Shown here: positions 1 to 7,619 of the stretch, piece by piece
How the letters are laid out: every line of letters begins with the position of its first letter
Position numbering within the stretch: the first letter of the stretch is position 1
Source: an uncultured Arachnia sp.
Lineage (GTDB): Bacteria > Actinomycetota > Actinomycetes > Propionibacteriales > Propionibacteriaceae
Assembly (NCBI GenBank): GCA_947493995.1
Contig: CANLTJ010000006.1
Coordinates: forward strand, 62,001 to 126,000
DNA: 64,000 nucleotides
Direction: 5' to 3'
Position numbers and translations under genes: made by a program
Notes under the pieces: generated by a model
The model's input: only the letters and a program-made list of their open reading frames with translations
Database searches by the model: none
What the model was told of the DNA's origin: nothing

Positions 1-294
1 GAGCACAGGCGGCAGGAGAAGCGCTGGAAACAGCGGCCTTCCGCGGTCCCGTTGGACGAGGACGCACACGGCGAGACTGCTGATGGTCAGCACCATGTTG
101 GGGTATTGCATCTGCGGGACGCCCACCATGAAGCCGTGCATGGACCATGCGCCGGTGGACGCGGCGTTCAGCTGGAACAGCGACAGCGAGACCCCCGCGC
201 TGGAGCGGGTGCGCAGGAGGCGGAACAGCTGGGGGAAGGCTGATGCCATGCCGAAGCTGGCAGCCACCCAACCGAGGATGTCCAGAGGAGTCAA
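1..294 (-). CDS. PQ-loop (SWEET/SemiSWEET-like) membrane protein, 3' part outside window
   Basis: Ninety-eight codons are open from a TTG at 294 to the left edge, so the gene is cut by the window. The protein is hydrophobic and carries the PQ-loop signature PQLFRLLRTRSSAGVS near residues 20-35, followed by further membrane segments. PQ-loop proteins of the SWEET/SemiSWEET group are small sugar or metabolite carriers; the substrate here cannot be told. No ATG exists in frame upstream before a stop, and AAGGA lies about 10 bases before the TTG, which is why I chose it. It follows dprA on the same strand after 127 bases, so it may be a separate unit. The family call is fairly sure, the start less so. 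Confidence 0.6.
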   Translation of the reverse strand, partial: MTPLDILGWVAASFGMASAFPQLFRLLRTRSSAGVSLSLFQLNAASTGAWSMHGFMVGVPQMQYPNMVLTISSLAVCVLVQRDRGRPLFPALLLPPVL

Positions 295-421
295 TGCGGT
301 ACGTGTCCTTGGCAGACGAGTGAGTTCCCACCGGAAAGTCGGGAACGGGCAAGCCTATCCCACGCTCACCGAAGAACGCCAACAGGCCCATCCACGTACA
401 GATTCGCAGGGTCCGCGCATG

Positions 422-1540
422 TCAGGGCTTGCCGGTCGGCAACCGCCAGCCTGCCTCGCCCGCTTCCTCCAGCCACCCAAGCTCAACCAATTCGTCCATG
501 CCCGCCAGAGCGTCCCGCACAGACAGACCCGTGCGCGACACGAGATCGTTCACGTTCACCTCCTCGCGCGGTGCCACCACTTCCCGCAGTGTTCGCAAAG
601 CAGTGGGTAGGCGATCCAGCGGCTGCTCCGCGCCGCGCAGTGGAATCTCCAGCTCCGGTTGCAGAGGTGAGAGCAACTCGCCGACCTCCGCCGCCGACGT
701 GATCAGCACCGCCGTTCCATCCCGGACCAGCCGGTGGGGTGTCACCGACAACGACGAGGTCACCGGGCCCGGAACCGCCATCACGTGTTTGCCCAGAGCC
801 GCTGCCCAGCTGGCCGTGTTCCGGGCACCCGAGCGGGCGGCCGCCTCCACCACCACGACGCCCTCAGTCAGCGCCGCGATCAGTCGGTTGCGGGCCAGGA
901 ACGCCGCCTTCAAAGGCCGACACCTGGGAGGCGCCTCCGACACCACCGCGCCTCGAGCCACCACCCCCTCCAGCAGACTGCTGTGGGCAAGCGGGTAGGC
1001 CGCATCCACCCCGTTGGCCAGCACCGCCACCGTGGGATGCCGCGTGGACAGGGCACCGCGATGCGCTGCCGCGTCAATCCCGAAGGCCAGCCCGGAAACC
1101 ACCACCCGCCCCGCCAGCCCCAGATCCGCACCCAGCTCAGTGGCCACGTGGTTCCCGTACGATGTGGACGCTCTTGCTCCCACCACCGCCACCGCACCCT
1201 CCAGCTCAGTCAGCGCAACACTCCCCCGCACCCACAGACCCAATGGCTGATCGCCCTGTCCCGACAGGCGCACGCCCCACAATCGATCCAAGGACTCGGG
1301 CCACTCATCATCCCCGGGGACGATGAAACGGGCCCGGCAGCGCTCGGTGTCGGCGACGATCTGATCGAGGTCGATGGTCGCTGCCCTACGCCCCCAGGCA
1401 CTATCGGAGTCACGACCCAACACCGCCTGCCACACCTCCACGGCGCCATGGAGCTGCGCCAGTTCGGACAGCTGCGGATTGCCCTGCGGCTGCAGCGCGC
1501 ACAATCCCATCCGGGCTCGCCGTTCATCCACCTGCGTCAT
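422..1540 (-). CDS. dprA: DNA-processing protein DprA
   Basis: The 372-residue protein has the DprA Rossmann-like core: VAVVGARASTSYG near residues 118-129, VVSGLAFGIDAAAHRGAL near 147-164, and a later FLARNRLIAALTEG and MAVPGP segment. The last 60 residues look like the DprA winged-helix domain. DprA binds incoming single-stranded DNA and loads RecA during natural transformation. The start is one base from the comM stop, so the two are surely co-transcribed. Many actinobacteria keep dprA without obvious competence, so the gene alone does not prove transformability. Confidence 0.95.
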   Translation of the reverse strand: MTQVDERRARMGLCALQPQGNPQLSELAQLHGAVEVWQAVLGRDSDSAWGRRAATIDLDQIVADTERCRARFIVPGDDEWPESLDRLWGVRLSGQGDQPLGLWVRGSVALTELEGAVAVVGARASTSYGNHVATELGADLGLAGRVVVSGLAFGIDAAAHRGALSTRHPTVAVLANGVDAAYPLAHSSLLEGVVARGAVVSEAPPRCRPLKAAFLARNRLIAALTEGVVVVEAAARSGARNTASWAAALGKHVMAVPGPVTSSLSVTPHRLVRDGTAVLITSAAEVGELLSPLQPELEIPLRGAEQPLDRLPTALRTLREVVAPREEVNVNDLVSRTGLSVRDALAGMDELVELGWLEEAGEAGWRLPTGKP

Positions 1541-1541
1541 G

Positions 1542-3071
1542 TCAGGCCACCCTCGCCAGCTCGCCCTGACGCATCAGCATCGCCACCCGCAGGTTGCTGG
1601 TACCGATGCGGTCTTCACCGTCGAGATCCGCCAGCGTCCATGCCAACCGCAGCACCCTGTCCACGCCACGCGCGCTCAACGTGCCCTTCGACAACCCCCT
1701 CTCCAACGGGCCCAGATCCTCGGGCAGGGGCAGCTTTTTGCGCAGGAAGGACCCCGGGACCTCACCATTGGTTCGCCACGGCGTGTCGCGCAACCGACGG
1801 CGCTGACGACTTCTCGCCTCAACCACCCGGGCCAACACCTGCGCACTCTTCTCAGGCACCACATCCGAATCCGCCAGAAAAGCCCTCGTCAGTGGCAACA
1901 TGTGATGACGGATATCGACGCGATCCAGGATGGGCCCCGACAACCGTTCGCGGTACCGTCGCACCACCATCGCCGGACACGTGCACTCCTTCCCCACCAC
2001 GCCCGACATCCCACATGGACACGGATTCGCAGCCAACACCAACTGGAAGCGGGCCGGATACCGTACCTGCTGACTCACCCGTCCGATCGTCACCCACCCG
2101 TTCTCCATCGGAGTCCGCAACGCATCCAGCGTCCGGCTCCCGAACTCGGGGGCCTCGTCCAGGAACAGCACCCCACGATGCGCCAGGGAGATGGAGCCGG
2201 GTCTGATGTCCCGGCCCCCGCCACCGACCAACGCTGCCATGGTGGAGCTGTGATGCGGGTCCGAGTACGGCGGACGCACCACCAAACCGGACTCGAGCTC
2301 CTGCCCGGCCAGCGAGTGAAGCGCCGAGACCTCAATGGCGTCCTCGTGACCAAGATCCGGCAGGATCGACGGCAGCCGGGAGGCCAGCATCGTTTTCCCC
2401 ACTCCGGGCGCCCCGTGGAGGTAGACGTGGTGGCGGCCTGCCGCCGCCACCTCCATCGCCCACTTTCCATCGCTGTGCCCCTGGACATCGGCGAAGTCCG
2501 CTGGTTCCTTGGGCTCACGGGACGTGGTGTCACGCTCCTCGGGAGGCGCAAGAACCGGTTCGCCGCGCAGGACACTGACCACGTCGTCCAGGTCACTCAC
2601 TGACCAGATCGTGAGGCCGGGCACGAGCGCCGCCTCACGTGCCTGGCCCGCGGGGACGACGACTCGCTCATAGCCGGCTCGCGAAGCTGCCAGCATGGCC
2701 GGCAGGATGCCGCGCACCTTGCGGACCTTCCCGTCCAGACCGAGCTCCCCGAAGAACATGGTGGCGCCAACGGCATCCGTGGGCACCTCCTCCATGGCCG
2801 CGAGAATGGCGGCAGCGATGGCGAGGTCGTAGTGGGAGCCGTTCTTGGGCAGGTTCGCTGGAGCCAGGTTGATCGTCAGGATCTGCGGAGGAAAGGTGTA
2901 GCCCGCACCACAGATGGCGGCACGCACACGCTCCCGCGCCTGGTACAGGGCGGAATCGGGAAGCCCCACCAAGGTGATCCTCGGGAGGCCAGGCCCTGTG
3001 GCAACCTCCACCTCCACCACGGCTCCCTCAAGTCCGGACAGAGCGACTGACCACGCCGACGCGATCCTCAT
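1542..3071 (-). CDS. comM: YifB/ComM-type Mg-chelatase-like AAA+ ATPase
   Basis: The 509-residue protein begins MRIASAWSVALSGLEG, typical of the YifB family start. It has an N-terminal Lon-protease-like fold, a Walker A GAPGVGKT near residues 220-227 and a Walker B VLFLDEAPEF near 300. CPCG and CTCP cysteine pairs follow. ComM is a hexameric helicase that promotes branch migration of integrated DNA in transformation. The ATG at 3071 overlaps the yraN TGA (ATGA), which fixes the start, although the frame is open further upstream. It sits in the conserved rnhB-DUF2469-yraN-comM-dprA series. Confidence 0.93.
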   Translation of the reverse strand: MRIASAWSVALSGLEGAVVEVEVATGPGLPRITLVGLPDSALYQARERVRAAICGAGYTFPPQILTINLAPANLPKNGSHYDLAIAAAILAAMEEVPTDAVGATMFFGELGLDGKVRKVRGILPAMLAASRAGYERVVVPAGQAREAALVPGLTIWSVSDLDDVVSVLRGEPVLAPPEERDTTSREPKEPADFADVQGHSDGKWAMEVAAAGRHHVYLHGAPGVGKTMLASRLPSILPDLGHEDAIEVSALHSLAGQELESGLVVRPPYSDPHHSSTMAALVGGGGRDIRPGSISLAHRGVLFLDEAPEFGSRTLDALRTPMENGWVTIGRVSQQVRYPARFQLVLAANPCPCGMSGVVGKECTCPAMVVRRYRERLSGPILDRVDIRHHMLPLTRAFLADSDVVPEKSAQVLARVVEARSRQRRRLRDTPWRTNGEVPGSFLRKKLPLPEDLGPLERGLSKGTLSARGVDRVLRLAWTLADLDGEDRIGTSNLRVAMLMRQGELARVA

Positions 3072-3442
3072 CAGGCGATTCCCCTCAGGTGCGTCAACTC
3101 CGGCACACACCCGCGCACCATCAGCACCCCCACCGCGTCGAGCCTGATGGAGGGCGCACGGGATTCCGTGCTCCGCAACCACAGGACTGCCAACTCCCGC
3201 AGCTTCTTGACCTTGCGACGCGAGATGGCCTCGATCGGCTGGCCGTACATGGTGCTGGAGCGACTCTTGACCTCCACGAAGACGAGCGTCCTCTCACGCT
3301 CATCCCAGGCGACGATGTCCAACTCCCCTGACGGACACCGCCAGTTCCTCTCGATGATCTGCCACCCCTGGGACTCCAGATACGCGACGGCGACGTCCTC
3401 GCCATCCCTGCCCAGAGCGGCAGCCCTGCTGTTGATCGCCAT
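3071..3442 (-). CDS. yraN: YraN/UPF0102 endonuclease-like protein
   Basis: The 123-residue protein matches UPF0102 in length and motifs: GRDGEDVAVAYLESQGW near the start, then GELDIVAWD and LVFVEVKSRSS, the D-x(n)-E-x-K pattern of the PD-(D/E)XK nuclease fold. Its biological role is not settled. The stop overlaps the comM start. The Shine-Dalgarno GGAGGTGG, about 8-10 bases before the ATG, lies inside one arm of a 10-bp inverted repeat (see 3450-3484), which could hide it from ribosomes. Confidence 0.9.
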   Translation of the reverse strand: MAINSRAAALGRDGEDVAVAYLESQGWQIIERNWRCPSGELDIVAWDERERTLVFVEVKSRSSTMYGQPIEAISRRKVKKLRELAVLWLRSTESRAPSIRLDAVGVLMVRGCVPELTHLRGIA

Positions 3443-3449
3443 ACGGCTT

Positions 3450-3484
3450 CCACCTCCACCTGTCACTGTGGTCAGTGGAGGTGG
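3450..3484 (-). promoter_or_regulatory. Inverted repeat enclosing the yraN Shine-Dalgarno
   Basis: CCACCTCCAC at 3450-3459 and GTGGAGGTGG at 3475-3484 are perfect reverse complements around a 15-base loop. On the minus strand the arm nearest the gene contains the yraN Shine-Dalgarno, and the arm ends 7 bases before the ATG. If the RNA folds, ribosome access would drop. Alternatively it is a terminator for the gene at 3582-4379, though there is no T-run. The repeat is seen directly; its function is inferred. Confidence 0.45.
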
Positions 3485-3581
3485 TGAATCGCCGTCCTTC
3501 CACAGGTAAGTTCTTCCCCACCAGCGGAGACTGCCCGAAGCAGCATCGCCGAAACACTGCTGCTCATCAGCGTCGAAGTGT

Positions 3582-4379
3582 TCAGGGCAGCGGGAACCGC
3601 ACGTCGGCACCCAGCTGATGGTCGCTGAGCGGCCGGAACTGGAAGGTCGCCTGGTGCGCCACTCCCGCGGGGGACTTCCAGCGGATGAGAACTTTGGTGG
3701 AGAAGTGGAAGCCCTGGTACGCCGCACCCTCAACCGCCGAGACGACAGACGGTGAGTCCGGACTCATCGAAACCGCATTCCCGTCGCCATCCTTCCAGCG
3801 GCGGTTCAGTTGCTGCTCAATGAGTCTCTCGCGTTGCATGGGGAACAAAGTCAGGTGAGCATCGCTCTTCATGTCCCCCACTTCCCGTGTCAGCCACCGG
3901 AAGCTTCCGACGTAGAAGTACACCTTGACGTCGGTGGCGTCGTCGGGACCGTACTGGTCCACCCGGAGACGCCGGTCCAGAACATGTTCGGGCTGGTCCA
4001 GCGGTGGGCGATCGTCCCAGGTGACACCCCAGTTCACCTCGTGCAGCTCGTCCTCCCTGCGCTGCACGCGGTCGTGCTCGTCGCGGGTGAGGCGGAGCGC
4101 CTCAATCGCGAGGCTGTTGGCTTCGCGCACCATGACGTTGTTGGTGTCGGCCGTCTCGCGCTGCTCATTGAAGATGGCCGTCGCATCGTTGGCCTGCGCT
4201 GTTGCGGCATGCGCTTGGCTGGTGGCCTCTTCGGCTTGCGCGATGGCTTCGTTGCCGTGACGCACTGCCGCTTCCGCAGTCCGGTTAGCCGTCTCCACCC
4301 GCTTCCACGCCAAAGCTGCGAACACCACTGCCACAACGGCGAGGACGCCCGCCAGGACGGCGACGATCATGACCCACAT
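3582..4379 (-). CDS. Membrane-anchored coiled-coil protein of unknown function
   Basis: I do not recognise this 265-residue protein. Residues 3-25 form one strong transmembrane segment. Residues 30-115 are rich in Ala, Glu and Gln with heptad-like spacing (for example AIAQAEEATSQAHAATAQA), suggesting a coiled coil. The remaining 150 residues are soluble and contain tryptophans at WGVTWDDRP and FRWLTREVG. It lies between DUF2469 and yraN, a junction that is usually tight in actinobacteria, with 47 and 139 bases of spacing. It may therefore be an insertion into a conserved operon. No signal peptidase site is evident, so an inner-membrane anchor is likely. Confidence 0.75.
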   Translation of the reverse strand: MWVMIVAVLAGVLAVVAVVFAALAWKRVETANRTAEAAVRHGNEAIAQAEEATSQAHAATAQANDATAIFNEQRETADTNNVMVREANSLAIEALRLTRDEHDRVQRREDELHEVNWGVTWDDRPPLDQPEHVLDRRLRVDQYGPDDATDVKVYFYVGSFRWLTREVGDMKSDAHLTLFPMQRERLIEQQLNRRWKDGDGNAVSMSPDSPSVVSAVEGAAYQGFHFSTKVLIRWKSPAGVAHQATFQFRPLSDHQLGADVRFPLP

Positions 4380-4426
4380 TTTTCAACTCCTGATGAGCAA
4401 CGCAACAACTCTGGTTCTCGCCGACA

Positions 4427-4738
4427 CTAGTTCTCGTCAGGGACTTGGAACTCCGAATGCTGGATCTCCTCGATGGAGACGTCGCGAAACGTGAGAACTT
4501 TTGCGGACTTCACGAAGCGTGCCGGCCGATACATGTCCCACACCCACGCATCACCCATGGAGACCTCGTAGTAGACGTCTCCGCCCTCGGTACGCACCTT
4601 GAGGTCCACGGCGTTGCACAGGTAGAAACGACGTTCGGTCTCCACGGCGTAGGTGAAGATGCTGACAACGTCCTTGTATTCGCGGTAGAGGTCAAGCTCC
4701 AGCTTGCTCTCGTACTGCTCCAGGTCTTCCGCGCTCAT
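4427..4738 (-). CDS. DUF2469 family protein
   Basis: The 103-residue protein starts MSAEDLEQYESKLELDLYRE and has the length and acidic, aromatic character of DUF2469, a family confined to actinobacteria and nearly always next to rnhB. The ATGA at 4735-4738 overlaps the rnhB stop, showing translational coupling. No biochemical function is known to me. Confidence 0.9.
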   Translation of the reverse strand: MSAEDLEQYESKLELDLYREYKDVVSIFTYAVETERRFYLCNAVDLKVRTEGGDVYYEVSMGDAWVWDMYRPARFVKSAKVLTFRDVSIEEIQHSEFQVPDEN

Positions 4739-5367
4739 GATGAAACAACCCTAGCCGTTCGGGCGACGTTGTCGAAGCGGCGACGGTGGATGTGGCAGGG
4801 GCCGTGCTCCTCGAGTGCTGCCTGGTGGGCGGCGGTGCAGTAGCCCTTGTGGACGTCGAAGCCGTAGTTCGGATATTCGTCGTGGTACTCGGCCATGATG
4901 GCGTCCCTCGTGACCTTCGCGACGATGGACGCGGCGCTCACGCAGGCGGCGACCTTGTCGCCCTTCCAGATCCCCAGCCCGGGGGCTCCCAGCCCGTCGA
5001 CGGGGAAGCCGTCGGTCAGGACGAACGCAGGGGCGACCTCCAGCCGGGCGACGGCGCGGCGCAGAGCATGCAAATCCGCCTGGTGCATCCCCAGCCGGTC
5101 GCATTCGTCATGCTCCACCCTCACAGTGGCGACGTCCACCGCCCGAGCACGGATCTCGTCATGAAGACGCTGTCGGCGAGCGGCTGAGAGCACCTTCGAG
5201 TCATCGAGACCGTCGATGGGCTTCTTGGGATCCAGAACAACCGCAGCAGCCACGAGCGGACCCGCGCACGCGCCGCGGCCAGCTTCATCCGCGCCTGCCA
5301 CCGGAGAGAGCCCGGCCCTCCCCAGTGCCCGCTCATAGCCGTAGCCACCTCGACCTGGGCGAATCAT
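4735..5367 (-). CDS. rnhB: Ribonuclease HII
   Basis: The 210-residue protein has the RNase HII motif VAGADEAGRGACAGPLVAAAV near residues 24-43 (the catalytic Asp-Glu pair). A later catalytic aspartate lies in VLTDGFPVDG, and VSAASIVAKVTRD contains the conserved AASI(V)AK segment. RNase HII removes ribonucleotides embedded in DNA and R-loop RNA. The start at 5367 was chosen because homology begins there and it lies one base after the lepB stop; the frame is open further upstream inside lepB. A second, type I RNase H is encoded at 49886-50788. Confidence 0.95.
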   Translation of the reverse strand: MIRPGRGGYGYERALGRAGLSPVAGADEAGRGACAGPLVAAAVVLDPKKPIDGLDDSKVLSAARRQRLHDEIRARAVDVATVRVEHDECDRLGMHQADLHALRRAVARLEVAPAFVLTDGFPVDGLGAPGLGIWKGDKVAACVSAASIVAKVTRDAIMAEYHDEYPNYGFDVHKGYCTAAHQAALEEHGPCHIHRRRFDNVARTARVVSS

Positions 5368-5368
5368 C

Positions 5369-6181
5369 TCAGCAGCCCGGACTTGCTTCGATGATCTCTG
5401 GATTGGCGGGGGCGGGCAGTTCCGGATCCGCGACGGTGGAGAATGTGTCCGGCAGTGTGAAGGTGGAGATGCGATCCAGGGGCGAGACGATGGCCACCGC
5501 TGCACCCACCACGTTGTCCTCGGGAACGAATGCCGCCATCCCCGGCGGTTCGCCCGCACCCGTGTTCGTCAGCCGGCAGCGGGAATCAGCTGATTGGTTC
5601 CGGTGGTCTCCCATCACGAAGATGTGATCCTCCGGAACGACAATCTCGAAGGGTACATTTGCTGGCGCAACTTGGACTCCCTCTTCGGAGAAGAGATATG
5701 CGGATTCCTCCAGCGCAGTGCCATTGACGAGGATCCGATCATCCTCCTCCGAGAACTTCACCCGGTCCCCGGGCATGCCAATCACTCGTTTCACCAGATG
5801 CTCGGTGGCTGAGTTCGGCAGCACCCCGATGAACTCGAGACCAGTGCGCACCGGGTTGTCAGACTGGCGTGCCGGGGAGAGCCAGTTTCCCGGATCCTGG
5901 AAGACGACGACATCGCCACGCTGGAAGCCGCCGAACTTGGCCACCAGGACACGGTCGTTGACCTGGAGGGTGTTCTCCATGCTCCCGCTGGGAATCAGGA
6001 ACATCTGCGCCACGAAGGTGCGCAGCAGTGTGGAGATGATCAGGGCGCCGACGATGATGATGGCGCCTTCGGCAATCCAGCCCAGAGCACGGCGGGTGAA
6101 AGACTTCTTCTCCACTTCCCCCCGGCGGGGATTGCCGTCAGCCGCGGTTTCCTCGTCGGTGTCCACTGATCTGACCCTCAT
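5369..6181 (-). CDS. lepB: Signal peptidase I
   Basis: The 270-residue membrane protein has a cytoplasmic N-terminus, a transmembrane helix near 37-57 and the catalytic box IPSGSMENTL (nucleophile Ser67). The general-base Lys131 sits in LVKRVIGMPGD, and a GDHRNQSADSR box follows. It cleaves signal peptides from exported proteins on the outer face of the membrane. The frame also opens at 6223, but the ATG at 6181 (MRVRSVD) gives the more usual length. It is followed at once by rnhB. Confidence 0.93.
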   Translation of the reverse strand: MRVRSVDTDEETAADGNPRRGEVEKKSFTRRALGWIAEGAIIIVGALIISTLLRTFVAQMFLIPSGSMENTLQVNDRVLVAKFGGFQRGDVVVFQDPGNWLSPARQSDNPVRTGLEFIGVLPNSATEHLVKRVIGMPGDRVKFSEEDDRILVNGTALEESAYLFSEEGVQVAPANVPFEIVVPEDHIFVMGDHRNQSADSRCRLTNTGAGEPPGMAAFVPEDNVVGAAVAIVSPLDRISTFTLPDTFSTVADPELPAPANPEIIEASPGC

Positions 6182-6262
6182 TTCACTCCACAGGTGCGGT
6201 TGGCCGCCGCTTGGATGATACAACCGGAATGACGCGGGTCGGAAACCACGTCAGGGCACGAC

Positions 6263-6293
6263 GAAGGGCCGCCGGCACTGCCAACGGCCCTTC
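6263..6293 (-). terminator. Hairpin downstream of rplS
   Basis: GAAGGGCCG (6263-6271) pairs with CGGCCCTTC (6285-6293) around a 13-base loop in the rplS-lepB gap. No clear T-run follows on the minus strand, so it is either a weak intrinsic terminator or a processing signal. Confidence 0.5.
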
Positions 6294-6322
6294 TCTGCTG
6301 CTTGGATGCTGTGAAGCTGGGC

Positions 6323-6670
6323 TCAGCGCTTTTCCTTGATCTTGGCTGCCTTGCCGCGCAGGTTGCGGAGGTAGTACAGCTTCGCGCGACGCACGTCGCC
6401 GCGACGCTCCACCTCGATCTTCTCGATGATGGGGCTGTGCAGCGGGAATGTGCGCTCCACTCCGACACCGAAGCTCACCTTGCGAACCGTGAAGGCTTCC
6501 TGGACGCCGCCGGCGTTGCGCGCAATCACAACTCCAGCGAACACCTGGATGCGCGAGCGATTGCCCTCGACGATGTGTACGTGCACTTTGACCGAATCGC
6601 CAGCGCGGAACTCAGGGATGTCGTCGCGCAGGGCGGCCTGGTCGATGGCCTTGATGATGGGGTTTGTCAT
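6323..6670 (-). CDS. rplS: 50S ribosomal protein L19
   Basis: The 115-residue protein shows the L19 pattern: an N-terminal helix, then [40 protein letters not shown] and a basic C-terminus ([20 protein letters not shown]). L19 sits at the interface of the two ribosomal subunits. It is separated from sdhB by a terminator and a 156-base leader that contains a 9-bp stem (see 6739-6775), so it is probably transcribed from its own promoter. Confidence 0.97.
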   Translation of the reverse strand: MTNPIIKAIDQAALRDDIPEFRAGDSVKVHVHIVEGNRSRIQVFAGVVIARNAGGVQEAFTVRKVSFGVGVERTFPLHSPIIEKIEVERRGDVRRAKLYYLRNLRGKAAKIKEKR

Positions 6671-6738
6671 AGTTGGTCCTCGTCAGTGCCACAGGTCACC
6701 GCGTATATGTGTTGCGCACCGAATTCCAGACAGTCCCC

Positions 6739-6775
6739 CAGTGGCAGGAGCTGGGACATCGGTGGGCTGCCACTG
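6739..6775 (-). promoter_or_regulatory. Hairpin in the rplS leader region
   Basis: CAGTGGCAG (6739-6747) and CTGCCACTG (6767-6775) are perfect inverted repeats around a 19-base loop, about 70-105 bases upstream of the rplS ATG. Ribosomal-protein leaders often fold for autoregulation; whether this one does is inference. Confidence 0.35.
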
Positions 6776-6826
6776 ATGGGCAACAGCGTCAAACTATGCC
6801 ACATGCGGACTCCTCCGGGCAAAGAA

Positions 6827-6854
6827 GAAGGCGCCCCCAGCAGGGAGCGCCTTC
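6827..6854 (-). terminator. Intrinsic terminator of the sdh operon
   Basis: GAAGGCGC (6827-6834) pairs with GCGCCTTC (6847-6854) 16 bases past the sdhB stop. On the minus strand the stem is followed by TTCTTTG, a short T-rich tract, which fits a rho-independent terminator. Confidence 0.7.
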
Positions 6855-6869
6855 CACGTGGTGGCTGGG

Positions 6870-7619
6870 TTACTTGCCGTCCTTGGTGAACAGCGACTTG
6901 ATGAGGTCGCGGTTCAACTGTGCGATGGATTCCAGCGGGATGCCCTTGGGGCAGACCGCGGCGCACTCACCGATGTTGGTGCAGTTGCCGAAGCCCTCCT
7001 CGTCGTGTGCGGCCACCATGGACTTCACACGGGAGTACCGCTCGGGCTGACCCTGCGGCAGCATCGCCAGGTGCGTGATCTTGGCCGCCGTGAACAGCAT
7101 GGCGGAGCTGTTCGGACACGCCGCCACGCAGGCACCGCACCCGATGCAGGTGGCATTGTCGAACGCGACGTCGGCCTCCCGCTTGGGAGCCGGCATGGCG
7201 TGCGCATCCGGCGCGGATCCCGTGTTCGAGGAGATGAAGCCCCCCGCCTGGATGATGCGGTCGAATGCGGAGCGGTCGACGGCGAGGTCCTTGATGATGG
7301 GGAACCCGCCGGCCTGCCACGGCTCGATCTCGATGGTGGCGCCGTCGGCGAAGGAGCGCATGTGGAGTTGACACACGGTGGTGGCCGATCCGCCATGCGC
7401 GATTCCGTTGACGACGACACCGCACATGCCGCAGATGCCCTCGCGGCAGTCGTGGTCGAAGGCCACTGGTTCCTCATTGAGGTTGGTGAGGTTCTCGTTG
7501 AGCATGTCCAACATTTCAAGGAATGACATGTCCTCGGAGACGTTGTCGATGTCGTAGTCGACGAGCCCGCCGGTGGCGTTGGGTCCGGCCTGACGCCAGA
7601 TGCGTAGCTTGAGCTTCAC
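6870..7619 (-). CDS. sdhB: Succinate dehydrogenase/fumarate reductase iron-sulfur subunit
   Basis: The 249-residue protein carries all three cluster-binding regions. [10 protein letters not shown] plus a downstream Cys holds the [2Fe-2S] cluster, and [12 protein letters not shown] and [14 protein letters not shown] hold the [4Fe-4S] and [3Fe-4S] clusters. It passes electrons from the flavin of SdhA to the membrane subunit and menaquinone. Its start overlaps the sdhA stop by the ATGA pattern. It is the last gene of sdhCAB. Confidence 0.96.
   Translation of the reverse strand: MKLKLRIWRQAGPNATGGLVDYDIDNVSEDMSFLEMLDMLNENLTNLNEEPVAFDHDCREGICGMCGVVVNGIAHGGSATTVCQLHMRSFADGATIEIEPWQAGGFPIIKDLAVDRSAFDRIIQAGGFISSNTGSAPDAHAMPAPKREADVAFDNATCIGCGACVAACPNSSAMLFTAAKITHLAMLPQGQPERYSRVKSMVAAHDEEGFGNCTNIGECAAVCPKGIPLESIAQLNRDLIKSLFTKDGK

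Noticed and set aside
52..421. Possible plus-strand genes at the left edge.
   Set aside because: They overlap the minus-strand PQ-loop frame, which has a real family motif, and their translations are His/Arg-rich shadows.
734..2206. Long plus-strand open frame opposite dprA and comM.
   Set aside because: Pro/His/Arg-rich translation is typical of antisense shadows in GC-rich DNA, and both genes beneath it are well supported.
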